Assembly (NCBI GenBank): GCA_041398565.1
Contig: JAWKUN010000006.1
Coordinates: 1 to 64,000 of the forward strand
Source of the DNA: DATGPD01 sp041398565
GTDB lineage: Bacteria; Planctomycetota; UBA1135; UBA2386
DNA length: 64,000 bases
Direction of reading: 5' to 3'
In this document: positions 1 through 8,695 of the stretch, piece by piece
Numbering within the stretch: the stretch's first letter is position 1
Layout: the number at the start of each line of letters is the position of its first letter
Notes under the pieces: generated by a model
What the model was told of the DNA's origin: nothing
Databases searched by the model: none
The model's input: the letters and a program-made list of their open reading frames with translations, nothing else
Position numbers and translations under genes: made by a program

Positions 1-281
1 GAATTCGACCGGTCCGCCAAACCCGACGATTCACGTCTCCCGGTCAGCCTAACGCGCGGACTCCGAGTGCACGCGCGTCCCGCATGCTATTGCGGAGGCC
101 GAACCTGAGCGAGCCCTCGGCGCTCGGCCGAGCGCCTTGGGCTGACCTGCCTAGCGCCATCCCGCAGACTACCCGGACTCAGGTGTCGGCCTGAGCGAAA
201 CCGTGCGACCTCCAGGCGAAGGCAGCGGACGACCATGCGGACCACACGCACGCATCCCCATCCAACCGACACACACTCCTC
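1..281. other. window edge, no gene supported
   Basis: This is the stretch downstream of the secreted-protein gene that ends at 282. Open frames here are short, arginine-rich and look like high-GC noise. I see no RNA gene, clear terminator or repeat. Confidence 0.5.
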
Positions 282-2639
282 TCAATCCACGGTGGCAACC
301 ACCGTGTTGCTCAGCCGATAGCCAGCGGAGCACCCGCCGGCGGTGAAGTCGATGCCCTGGAAGGCGATCCGCGCGCCGAGGAGGCCGGGCTCGCAGGGGA
401 TCACCAGCTCGACGGGGTCGAGGGGGATGCCGACGCTGGTGGCGGGGTCGAAGCCCAGGCTGCAGCCGGGGCAGAGCGGCAGCGGGGCCGGCAGCGGCGC
501 GCCGACGAAGATCGCGTGGGCCGGCGCGGCGCCCGAGAGCGACAGTGTGATCGGCGCGCCGAGCGACGGCACGCCGGTGGCGCCGAGGCCGAGGCCGCAG
601 CCGGTCGGTTGCGAGATCCAGGTGCCGAAGCCACCGCGGCCTTCGTACACGGCGCCTTCGATGGCGTTGGCGTGGGTCCACACGGCGAGGTAGCGCGTGC
701 GGCCCTGCGGCGTGCGCGACGAGCCGAGCGACCAGTTGGCGCCCCAGGCGCTGGCGAGCTGCACGTCGTACTCGAGGTCCGTCGTGTTGGCGAGCACGGC
801 GTGCGCCTCGCTGACGCCGAGTTGGAAGCCGGACGAAGCCGGCGACACGTGGAAGGTCGAGACGTGCACGTCCCAGTCGTTCACGCCGAGCGGGTAGAGC
901 TCCTCGTAGGCGACGGTGAAGCGGCAGCCGTCGGAGTCGGCCCGCGGACGGCGTTGCTTGCGGCTCGGGTAGGCATTCTCGAGCAGGGTCAGGTCGATGG
1001 CGCCGCTGCCGAAGCCGGGGCCGCCCATGATCTTCGCCACGATGTCGGTGTCGCCGTTCGATAGCAGCCTTTCGTAGCACGCGAGCCAGAGATCACCCTC
1101 GGTCGCGGTGGTCGCCACGGCGTTGTAGTCGACCGCCTGGTCGGTATCGAGGTAGCGCGACGCCACGTAGATCGTGCCGTCCCAGTTCACCCGCGCGAAC
1201 CACACGTCGATGTCGCCGACGGCCACCTGGTGCAGGAAGACGATGTTCCAGCGCTGCAAGGCTTCGAGATGGCTGCCGTTGCTGCGCGAGATCGACGGCT
1301 GGTAGTGGATCGTGCCGGCCGAGTTGTCGATGTAGCGGACGCCACCGGCGAGGCTGCCGTCCTGCTGCACCATCGCGTAGTGGATGTCGTAGTCGGTGGG
1401 CGAGTAGTTGCGCTGCCACACCACGCACCAGGAGCTCGGTGCGCGCGGGTTGGAGTCGCCGCCCACCACCGGATCGACCTTGCTGCCCAGCTCGCCGCCG
1501 CTGATGGCGAGCACCGGCCCGACCACGATGCCGGTGTCGTTGCGGATGCGGCCGACGATGTCGTGTGGCGGCGCGTTGCCGTTGGGTCCGTGCTCGGCGA
1601 CCACCAAGAACTGACGCGATGCCGCCTGGTAGGCGACGTGCGGCTTGCTCCAGTAGTCCCGGCTCACGTCGATCCAGGCCCCGGTGCCCGCGATGAGCGC
1701 GCCCTGGCTGTCGCAGAGCTGCGAGTACACGTCGTGGTCGTCGGCGCTGTAGGCGCGTTCGTACACGATCGCCGAAGTGCGCTGCAGGTCGCCGTGGGCG
1801 ACGTCGGGCCGCAGCCAGATGTCGTTCGGTGGCTGCGGCGCAGCGACCAGGAAGGTCGTGAGCCGCGGGTCGATGGTGAGCGGGCCCACGGCGGCTGCCA
1901 ACTGCGCGCCGGCGATGCGCAGCACGATGGCGCCGTCGCGGAAGTCGGTGGTCACGGCGACCGGGCGCCGGCTGCCGTCGAACGCGACCGCACTCGTGTA
2001 GCCGACGTGCCCGAGCGCGCACGCGAAGGTCAACCCGTGTGTGTCCCTGCCCGGCATCAGGTCCGTCGTCACGGCCAGCCGCAGCACGAGGTCTTCGCCG
2101 CTCGGGTACGACGGCAGCACGAAGCGCTGCTCGACCCCGCCGGCGTCGACTACGTACTCCTCGCGCAGCCTGCCACGGTCGATCGTGACGCTGGAACCGT
2201 TGCGCGTGACTGTGGCCGCGGCGAGGGGCACGCCGAGCCCGGCGTCGGCCGCAGCCAGCCCGAGCGGCCAGCTGCGCTCCGCGTCGGAACCGAAGAACGG
2301 AACGAAGGTCAGCCCTTCGGACCCGAAGTGCGCCTTGAAGGAGTCGCCGACCGCCCAGCACGAACCGTCGCGCGCGTCGGCGTAGGTGACCGCCCCGCGC
2401 GGGATCGGCCGGGCGACGGCGTGCGGCGGGTCAGCCTTGGCGTTGGCTGCAGGCGGGAGCGCCGTGGCGGCGCCGGCCGGTTGGCGCGCGACCGGTGCTC
2501 GCCGCCCGACCGTCGGCGCGGCCTCGTCCTTGCGATCGACATCGACCGGGGGCAGGACACCGGGAACGCGCCGCTCGGGAACCTGGCCCGAAACGAGGCT
2601 CGTGAGGAGGAGAGGAACGAGCGAGAGGACGTGCTTCAT
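282..2639 (-). CDS. secreted hypothetical protein, probable beta-propeller with planctomycete C-terminal module
   Basis: A 785-residue protein with a clean signal peptide (MKHVLSLVPLLLTSLVSG), so it is exported. I chose the ATG at 2639 because the frame upstream is arginine-rich and unlike a protein. Roughly residues 230-650 contain recurring blocks of the type W-x-V-V-W-x-R followed by DYDIH or DTDI, which suggests a beta-propeller or similar repeat fold. The last 100 or so residues (starting near GCGLGLGATGVPSLG) resemble the C-terminal module of the other secreted proteins in this window and carry several cysteines, possibly disulfide-bonded outside the cytoplasm. The function is not recognised. 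It is transcribed away from the VOC gene at 2986. No convincing ribosome binding site is visible. Confidence 0.8.
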   Translation of the reverse strand: MKHVLSLVPLLLTSLVSGQVPERRVPGVLPPVDVDRKDEAAPTVGRRAPVARQPAGAATALPPAANAKADPPHAVARPIPRGAVTYADARDGSCWAVGDSFKAHFGSEGLTFVPFFGSDAERSWPLGLAAADAGLGVPLAAATVTRNGSSVTIDRGRLREEYVVDAGGVEQRFVLPSYPSGEDLVLRLAVTTDLMPGRDTHGLTFACALGHVGYTSAVAFDGSRRPVAVTTDFRDGAIVLRIAGAQLAAAVGPLTIDPRLTTFLVAAPQPPNDIWLRPDVAHGDLQRTSAIVYERAYSADDHDVYSQLCDSQGALIAGTGAWIDVSRDYWSKPHVAYQAASRQFLVVAEHGPNGNAPPHDIVGRIRNDTGIVVGPVLAISGGELGSKVDPVVGGDSNPRAPSSWCVVWQRNYSPTDYDIHYAMVQQDGSLAGGVRYIDNSAGTIHYQPSISRSNGSHLEALQRWNIVFLHQVAVGDIDVWFARVNWDGTIYVASRYLDTDQAVDYNAVATTATEGDLWLACYERLLSNGDTDIVAKIMGGPGFGSGAIDLTLLENAYPSRKQRRPRADSDGCRFTVAYEELYPLGVNDWDVHVSTFHVSPASSGFQLGVSEAHAVLANTTDLEYDVQLASAWGANWSLGSSRTPQGRTRYLAVWTHANAIEGAVYEGRGGFGTWISQPTGCGLGLGATGVPSLGAPITLSLSGAAPAHAIFVGAPLPAPLPLCPGCSLGFDPATSVGIPLDPVELVIPCEPGLLGARIAFQGIDFTAGGCSAGYRLSNTVVATVD

Positions 2640-2985
2640 GGCGCTCAGCGGGAAACGAGGTCGTGCCCGACCGGAGAAGCAGCGCCGATCGGAAGCGAAC
2701 GACGATTCGAGCGACGCCATCGATGGACTCGCACTCGCCGGGGCCTCCTCCCCCGCGGCGGCACCCGCGCCCCGACGTGTGCGCGGCCCCGCGACATGCC
2801 GGTCCGACCGCCCCACGGGCTGCCGCGGGCGGCAGGTCCTGACGCTGCGAGTGCACCGCCGGGCCTTCTCGGTCTCGCGTATGACGCAGCCTCAGGGTCC
2901 ACCGCCACTTGTGCCACGTGCGGCTGGGAACGCGTCCGCATGCACCGTGGAACCCGGCAGCCATCGTCGCTACGCCTGTAGGTCG
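2640..2985. other. divergent intergenic region, 346 bp
   Basis: This region separates two divergently transcribed genes and should hold both promoters. I see no strong -35/-10 pair, no repeat and no credible short gene. The open frames that cross it are high-GC by-products. Confidence 0.4.
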
Positions 2986-3378
2986 ATGCCAGAACTCGCC
3001 GCCGCCGTCGCCCGCCCCTTCCTCCCAGCCAAGGACCTGGCTGTCAGCCGGGCGTTCTACGAGGCACTCGGCTTCGAGAAGCTGCTCGACGCGGAGGTCG
3101 CGATCTTCTCGTGCGGCGGCGCCGGCGGCTTCGTCCTGCAGCCGTACGACGCCCCGGACTTCGCCGGGCACTTCATGATGCAGCTCATGGTGGAGGACCT
3201 CGACGCGTGGTGGGTCCACCTCGTCGCACTCGACCTGCCGCGCCGATTCGCCGTCCCACCACCGAAAGCGCCCGCCATGCAACCCTGGGGCCTGCGCGTG
3301 GCCTACGTCGTCGACCCCTCCGGTGTGCTCTGGCATGTAGCACAGGTGCGCGCGGGCACCCCGCACGACGGCGCGTGA
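2986..3378 (+). CDS. VOC-family (glyoxalase/bleomycin-resistance fold) protein
   Basis: A 130-residue single-domain protein. The N-terminal strand-helix pattern (ARPFLPAKDLAVSRAFYEAL followed by GF and a short beta hairpin) and the C-terminal 'YVVDPSGVLWHVAQV' are typical of the vicinal oxygen chelate superfamily, at the usual length for one betaalphabetabetabeta pair. Members bind a metal and act as glyoxalases, dioxygenases or drug-binding proteins; the sequence does not decide which. The start ATG 2986 places the family motif about ten residues in. It is probably cytoplasmic because no signal peptide is seen. It appears monocistronic. Confidence 0.75.
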   Translation: MPELAAAVARPFLPAKDLAVSRAFYEALGFEKLLDAEVAIFSCGGAGGFVLQPYDAPDFAGHFMMQLMVEDLDAWWVHLVALDLPRRFAVPPPKAPAMQPWGLRVAYVVDPSGVLWHVAQVRAGTPHDGA

Positions 3379-3682
3379 CGCCGGCGCCGGCCGCTCGCGG
3401 TGGCCCACGCCGCGCTCGGTGAGCCGCCACGACCGCGGCTCGGTGGCAGAACCCGCGCAGTTGGAGCGCGTGCGTCGACACCTGCCGGCTCGGCGTGCCC
3501 GGCGACGCCGCATCCGTCGATCTGGCCGACGTCCAGAGGGCTCCCGTGCGCCGCAGGGGCCGCACCGAGAGTCGACGAGACGTCGCCGCCGATTTCTGCG
3601 CACCTCCGTGTCCCTTTCCGTGCCGGGCGCACGCCCAAGCGGCGGCGGCGTTTCCTGCGCCGCAACACCTGGAGCTCGAATC
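3379..3682. other. intergenic region, 304 bp
   Basis: Non-coding stretch before the secreted Cys-rich protein gene. I see no clear terminator, repeat or RNA. A frame open through it to 3419 has no resemblance to a protein and is read as upstream noise. Confidence 0.4.
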
Positions 3683-5227
3683 ATGCAGACCACGCGCGCC
3701 GCGTCCTTCCTCCCTTCTCTCCGTCGCCCGCCCCGCCGCGCACCGAGCATCGCGTGGCTCGCCCTCGCCCTACTCGCCGCGCGCAGGACGCCGGCGCAGG
3801 CCTACCTCGGCGAGGGGCCGGGCATCGTGCAGACCCCGGCGGCGGCCGCCCACCTCGGCGCCGCGGCCCTGGGCAGTGACGTCACCGAGGTCGGCCAGCT
3901 CTTCCTCACGCGCATCGCCGGCGACAGCTACTACCTCACCGCGACGGTGCGACGCACGGGCGGCGCCGGCGGTTGGGACGTGCTCAGCGGCACCTGGAAC
4001 GAGGCGACGCGCGCGTTCGCCGCCAACACCGACGTCGACCATCTCAACAGCGCCGGCGACGAGTTCGCCTGCAGCGTGTCGCCCGACCTCACGGTGGTGG
4101 CACTCGACACGCCGGGCGGCCTGCGCGTGGCGACGCGCAGCTCCACCACCGGCGCCTTCGGCGCGCCCATGGCCGTCGTCGGCGCACCGGCCGGCCCCAT
4201 CGATCCGGCGCTGTGCCTACAGCACGGCCTGCTCAGCCTGGCCTTCTTTCGCAGCAACAACCTCGCGATCGCCAACCTGACCCTCACGACGACCGGAGCC
4301 GAGCTGTCGCACGAACGTGTCCTGGTCGCCGGCGGCGTTCAGCCGTTGCACTCCCCCAGCATCGTCGCCGGGCCCGACCGAGACGCGAAGGCCGTGGTGT
4401 TCGCGCGCAACGAAGGCAACGGCACCTCCACTGCCTGGGCCAACGCCAGCATCCGGTCCCAGTCCGACGGCACCCCGAGCTTCGAGTTCATGGACCGCGG
4501 CAGCTGGCTGGCCAACCCGTCGGCCACGGCCGGCACGCTGCGCTACGCCGAGGCCGGCACGACCTACGGCCAGCCGGTCGAGGTGGGCGTGCTCCTGGCG
4601 CACTCCACCTGCATCACCACCACCGGCGGCGAGCGCAACCTCGACCTGACGGCGTTCGCGCCGGTGCAGACGTCGCCGACCGCGTTCCCGTACGCCGGCG
4701 CCTTCTTGCTCGGCACACTCGCGCCGGCGCCGATCCGCATCCCCGGCATCTTCGGCGCGTCGCTCGGCCTCAACCCCACGAGCCTGGTCACCCTGGCGGG
4801 CGGCCTGTTCGACAAGACCACCGGCACGCTGCGCCTGGTGATGGACACGCCGACGCTGCCGCCGATGCGCCTGTTCGTGACGCCGGTCGCGGTCGACAAC
4901 AACCAGCAACCGCCGCGCGTCTTCCTCGGCAACACCGCGGCGATGATCGTGGAGGATCGCGTGTGGTGCCAGCGCTTCTTGACGGTGCCCGACGCCCAAG
5001 GTGACTGCCCCGCCGGCTACACCAAGGTCCGCAACTACCGGATCGGCGTCGACGGCCGCGACATCGGCACCAAGGAGCTGCAGGGAAGTCCCTACTGCCT
5101 GCGCTGCGCCACTGACGACCCGATTTGCCGGCCCAAGCAGTGCCAGATCGTCTGCTACGCCAGCCGCACCTACTGGGAGAACGGCACCAAGTGGACCGAG
5201 TATCACTACGACTGCTCGTGCCAGTGA
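3683..5227 (+). CDS. secreted hypothetical protein with Cys-rich C terminus
   Basis: A 514-residue protein. The N terminus has a long basic n-region (RRPPRRAPS) and then a hydrophobic core, IAWLALALLAARRTPAQA, which reads as a Sec or Tat-like export signal without a canonical RR-x-FLK box. The middle is beta-rich with Thr/Gly-heavy strands and no recognised domain. The last 80 or so residues carry nine cysteines (CQRF, GDC, YCLRC, ICRPKQCQIVC, DCSCQ), the final one penultimate, which suggests a disulfide-stabilised extracellular tail. ATG 3683 was chosen because it immediately precedes the export signal. The ECF sigma factor gene begins 59 bp downstream on the same strand. The function is unknown. 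Confidence 0.75.
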   Translation: MQTTRAASFLPSLRRPPRRAPSIAWLALALLAARRTPAQAYLGEGPGIVQTPAAAAHLGAAALGSDVTEVGQLFLTRIAGDSYYLTATVRRTGGAGGWDVLSGTWNEATRAFAANTDVDHLNSAGDEFACSVSPDLTVVALDTPGGLRVATRSSTTGAFGAPMAVVGAPAGPIDPALCLQHGLLSLAFFRSNNLAIANLTLTTTGAELSHERVLVAGGVQPLHSPSIVAGPDRDAKAVVFARNEGNGTSTAWANASIRSQSDGTPSFEFMDRGSWLANPSATAGTLRYAEAGTTYGQPVEVGVLLAHSTCITTTGGERNLDLTAFAPVQTSPTAFPYAGAFLLGTLAPAPIRIPGIFGASLGLNPTSLVTLAGGLFDKTTGTLRLVMDTPTLPPMRLFVTPVAVDNNQQPPRVFLGNTAAMIVEDRVWCQRFLTVPDAQGDCPAGYTKVRNYRIGVDGRDIGTKELQGSPYCLRCATDDPICRPKQCQIVCYASRTYWENGTKWTEYHYDCSCQ

Positions 5228-5272
5228 TCGCGGCGTGGTGTGGCCTCGCCGCACCCGGCCGCGCGACGCGGC

Positions 5273-5278
5273 TAGAAT
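5273..5278 (+). promoter_or_regulatory. candidate -10 box (TAGAAT) for a leaderless sigma-factor mRNA
   Basis: TAGAAT lies 8 nt before the ATG at 5287 in otherwise very GC-rich DNA. That spacing would put the transcript start at or next to the start codon. I see no clear -35 box. The same arrangement recurs at several other genes in the window. Confidence 0.4.
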
Positions 5279-5286
5279 GCGCCACC

Positions 5287-5907
5287 ATGGCTCTGCGCGA
5301 GACGATTGCCCTCGCCGCGAGCGGTGACGCCCGGGCGCGGCAGACGCTGGTGGAAGGCTTCTATCCCACCGTCGAGCGCCTGGTGCACAAACAACTGGCG
5401 CAGAGCTTCCGCCAGCACCACGCTTGGATCGGACCGCTGTTCAGCACCGGCGACGTCGTGCACGACGTGCTGGTCCAGGTCCTGGACCGCCTCGACGCGT
5501 TCGCCGGCGATGGTGACGCCGAGTTCGCCGCCTACCTGGCCACCGCGGTCTCGCACCGCCTGATCGACGCGGTGCGCCATCATCAAGCCGGCTGCCGCGA
5601 CGTGCGGCGGCGCGCGCCGACGCCGGTGGGCGAAGCCGCGGAAGATGGTGCCACCCGCAACGATCCGCCCGAGGTCGCCGCCCTCGCCGAACGGATGACG
5701 ATCTTTCGACGCGTGCTCGACGCACTGCCGCCCGCCGACCGTGCGCTCATCGAGCTGCGCCTGAGCGACGGCCTCACCTTCGTGGAGATCGCGCAGCGCC
5801 TGGGATACGCCTCCGACAACTCGGCCCGCAAGGCCTTCGACCGCGCCGAGGCGCGGCTGACGCTGCGCCTGCGCGGTGCCGGCCTGCGCGTGGAGGGCGC
5901 GCCGTGA
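5287..5907 (+). CDS. ECF-type RNA polymerase sigma factor
   Basis: A 206-residue sigma-70-family protein. Region 2 covers about residues 20-100 (VVHDVLVQVLDRLDAF, then AEFAAYLATAVSHRLIDAVR). Region 4 covers about 140-195 (LPPADRALIELRLSDGLTF, EIAQRLGY, then a basic recognition helix). It should direct RNA polymerase to a specific promoter set. The stop overlaps the GTG start of the downstream kinase by 4 bp (GTGA), so the two are translationally coupled. Planctomycetes commonly encode such sigma factors beside Ser/Thr kinases that may control them. The start at 5287 fits the family length and the TAGAAT box; a start a few codons upstream is possible. Confidence 0.88.
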   Translation: MALRETIALAASGDARARQTLVEGFYPTVERLVHKQLAQSFRQHHAWIGPLFSTGDVVHDVLVQVLDRLDAFAGDGDAEFAAYLATAVSHRLIDAVRHHQAGCRDVRRRAPTPVGEAAEDGATRNDPPEVAALAERMTIFRRVLDALPPADRALIELRLSDGLTFVEIAQRLGYASDNSARKAFDRAEARLTLRLRGAGLRVEGAP

Positions 5908-8561
5908 GCACGCACCCGCCAGGTCGCGAGCCGGCCGACGAAACAGCGCTGATCGACCTGGTCGCCGCGGGACTGGCGGAACTGCGCGCCGGACGCGCGC
6001 CGGACCTCGCCGCCCTGTGCGTGCACCGGCCGGACCTGCGTGCCACCGTCGCCGAGGCGTTGTCGATCTCGCGCGGGCTGCCGGAGCTCGCCGAGGACGC
6101 GTTCGATCCCCTGCTCACCCAGACCCTCGGCGACCGCTACCGCATGCTCGAGCGCATCGGCGCCGGCGCCATGGGCGCGGTGTACCGCGCTCGCGACCTC
6201 GAACTCGACCGCGACGTCGCGGTGAAGGTCTTGCAGCCGCTGCTCTTCGACGTGAAGACGGCCGGCCAGCGCCTGCAGCGCGAAGCCGAGGTGCTCGCCA
6301 GCCTCCGTCACCCCGGCATCGTGGCGGTGCACGACCGCGGTAGCACGACCAGCGGCCTGATGTACGTGGTCATGGACCTCGTACCCGGAACGTCGCTGGC
6401 GACGATCGCCGCCGCCGCGGCAACCGTCGGCGGCGGCTCGCCGGTGCCGGCGGCGTTCGCCGACGACTCCTGGCTCGCGCGCCACGTGCCGATGCCGACC
6501 GAACGCACCTGGCTGCGGCAAGTCGTGCGCTGGACCGCCGAGCTCGGCGACGCCCTGGACGCCGCCCACCGTGCCGGCGTGTGTCACCGCGACGTCAAGC
6601 CCTCGAACGTGCTCGTGCAGCCCGACGGCCGCGCCGTGCTGGTCGACTTCGGCATCGCGGCACGCGCCGCCGACGCATCGGTGACCGCGACCGGCAGCCA
6701 CGTCGGCACGCCGTGCTACATGGCTCCCGAAGCCGTCGGCGGCACGGAGCCGCGCCCATCGCTCGACATCTGGTCGTTGGGCGCGACGCTGTTCCACCTG
6801 CTGACCGGCCAGCCGCCGTTCGCCGGCGACACCCCGAGCGTGCTGGCGCGCCTCGCCACCGACCTGCCGCCTTCGCCGCGCAGCCTGCACCCCGGCCTGC
6901 CGCTCGACCTCGCTGCCGTCGTCGAGCACGCACTGCAACCCGACCCCGCGCACCGCTATCCGACCGCGGCCGCATTCGCCGCCGACCTGGGTGCGTTCCT
7001 CGAGCATCGGCCGGTCGCAGCCCGCCCGACGTCGAGGTTCGCCCGCCGTCTGCGGCAAGTGCGTCGAGCCCCGGCGCGGGCGCTGGCGCGTCTGGCGCTG
7101 GTGCTGATCCTGAGCTTGGCCGGGCTCGGCGTCGTGGTCGTGCGCCAGGCGCGCGCCCATGATCGGCGCGACCGCGCCGCGACCATGGCCGCCAAGATGC
7201 GCACCATTCCGGCTCTGCTGGCGCTGGAAGGAGACTCCGAGCAGCGGCTGCTCGAAGAACTCGACGAGCGCGGCGCGGCCATCGCCCACCTCGACACGAT
7301 CCTCGCCCTCGGCGACGACCTGGCGGTGCGCCTGCTGCGCGCGGCGCTCCTCCTCGACCAGGGCGAGCACGCCCGTGCCGCCGACGACCTGCGGCACATC
7401 GAGGCGCAGCACGACAGTCCCTACCTGCAGGCCGTGGCGGCACGCTACCGTGCGGCCGACAGCAGCCGGCGCGGCGTGCAGGCGGTACAGCTCGGCGGGC
7501 TGCCAGCTCCGGTGACCGCCGTCGACCAGTTCGTCGCCGGCTTCCACGCCCTGCGCCGGCGCGAGCCGAACGCCGCCGCCACTGCCGACGCGCTGCTCGC
7601 CGATGCCGCAGCGACCTTCCCGCCGGCGCGCGACCTGCGCCTGCTGAGCCGCCTGATGCTGGCCGAGCGGGCGCGCGGCGACGAGCGCCGCGCCCTCGCC
7701 CAGGCGGTGCACGACGACGCGCTGGTCCTGGTCGGCAACCACGGCAAGACCGCGCGTACGCAGCACGTGCTCGGCGCTGCCTGCATCCTGCTCGGCCGCT
7801 ACGACGACGCCATCGTGCCGCTCGAGGAGGCCATCGCGCTGCGTCCGGGCCGCCACGGCCCGCACCAGAATCTGGGCATCGCCTTGCAGCGCGTCGGCCG
7901 GCTGGAAGAGGCGGAGCAGCACTTCGCCGAGGCCGCACGCTTGCGCCCGTGGCTGTGGAACACGCTTTACCATCAGTCCACCCTGCTGACCGAGCTCGGC
8001 CAATACGACCGCGCTGTCGAGTGCGCCCTGGCGATGCCGGACACGCCCGGCATACAGCAGGCCTGGCTCCGCTTCTACGCCTGCGGTCACGCCGAGCTGC
8101 GGCGCGCCGAGGCGGCACTGCGCGTCGGCGACCGGACTTCGGCGGGTTCAGCGGCGACACGCGCTGCCGCCCACTACACGGCCGCCGCCGCCGCCGGCGG
8201 CAACGCGGCGCGCATGCAGCGCCTACGAGCGTACGCGGCCGCACTGGTCGAGGAGCGCTTCGTCACGGCGGTCGCGCTGTTCGCCCGTGAGGCGGCACGC
8301 GACCCGTTGAACCCGGTGCAGATCGTCAACCTGGCCACGCTGCTGCGCGACGAGACGCTCGGCGCCGAGGGCCTCGCCGCCCTGCGCGCATTCCTGTCGG
8401 CACAGGCCGTGGCGCTCAGTCCGGGACGCGCCGAGTTCGCCGAGTTCGCGGCGCGGGAAGCGCGCGGGGCCAGATCCTCGGCCGAGTCACCGCCGGCCCG
8501 ACCGGAAGCACAACCGGTTGTGACGCCGGCCTCGGGCGACCCGCAGGTGGGGCGACGGTGA
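5904..8561 (+). CDS. membrane Ser/Thr protein kinase with C-terminal TPR region
   Basis: An 885-residue receptor-like kinase. The kinase domain spans about residues 79-370, with the glycine loop GAGAMGAVYRARD, Lys108 in VAVKVL, the catalytic loop HRDVKPSN (Asp230), the metal site DFG (Asp248) and APE at about 274-276. All catalytic residues are present, so it should be active. A single transmembrane helix follows at about 395-414. The C-terminal 470 residues are helical with TPR-like repeats, for example around GPHQNLGIALQRVGRLEEAEQHF, and should lie outside the cytoplasm. Residues 1-75 precede the kinase and may contact the sigma factor. The GTG start overlaps the sigma-factor stop by 4 bp, which argues that the pair works together, probably with the kinase modulating the sigma factor. 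Confidence 0.9.
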   Translation: MSTHPPGREPADETALIDLVAAGLAELRAGRAPDLAALCVHRPDLRATVAEALSISRGLPELAEDAFDPLLTQTLGDRYRMLERIGAGAMGAVYRARDLELDRDVAVKVLQPLLFDVKTAGQRLQREAEVLASLRHPGIVAVHDRGSTTSGLMYVVMDLVPGTSLATIAAAAATVGGGSPVPAAFADDSWLARHVPMPTERTWLRQVVRWTAELGDALDAAHRAGVCHRDVKPSNVLVQPDGRAVLVDFGIAARAADASVTATGSHVGTPCYMAPEAVGGTEPRPSLDIWSLGATLFHLLTGQPPFAGDTPSVLARLATDLPPSPRSLHPGLPLDLAAVVEHALQPDPAHRYPTAAAFAADLGAFLEHRPVAARPTSRFARRLRQVRRAPARALARLALVLILSLAGLGVVVVRQARAHDRRDRAATMAAKMRTIPALLALEGDSEQRLLEELDERGAAIAHLDTILALGDDLAVRLLRAALLLDQGEHARAADDLRHIEAQHDSPYLQAVAARYRAADSSRRGVQAVQLGGLPAPVTAVDQFVAGFHALRRREPNAAATADALLADAAATFPPARDLRLLSRLMLAERARGDERRALAQAVHDDALVLVGNHGKTARTQHVLGAACILLGRYDDAIVPLEEAIALRPGRHGPHQNLGIALQRVGRLEEAEQHFAEAARLRPWLWNTLYHQSTLLTELGQYDRAVECALAMPDTPGIQQAWLRFYACGHAELRRAEAALRVGDRTSAGSAATRAAAHYTAAAAAGGNAARMQRLRAYAAALVEERFVTAVALFAREAARDPLNPVQIVNLATLLRDETLGAEGLAALRAFLSAQAVALSPGRAEFAEFAAREARGARSSAESPPARPEAQPVVTPASGDPQVGRR

Positions 8562-8695
8562 GGCGTCGCCCGCCCCGCAGTCCGCGTCGCCGGCGCCGTG
8601 CGGCCGCAGGGTGGCCGGCGCCGCGGCTGCGCATTCCGATCTTTTCGCGGGCGGACTCGACAACCGCGCGCGCCCATGCAGGTCGAGAGGTACTC

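Noticed and set aside
1230..2981. Long open frames antisense to the first secreted-protein gene and similar ones elsewhere (for example 28626-30041, 31887-34229, 51535-54786)
   Set aside because: They are Arg/Val/His-rich, lack family motifs and mirror real genes on the other strand. This is typical of high-GC shadow frames.
3419..3682. N-terminal extension of the Cys-rich secreted protein
   Set aside because: Arg/Ser-rich and unlike protein; the ATG at 3683 directly precedes the export signal.
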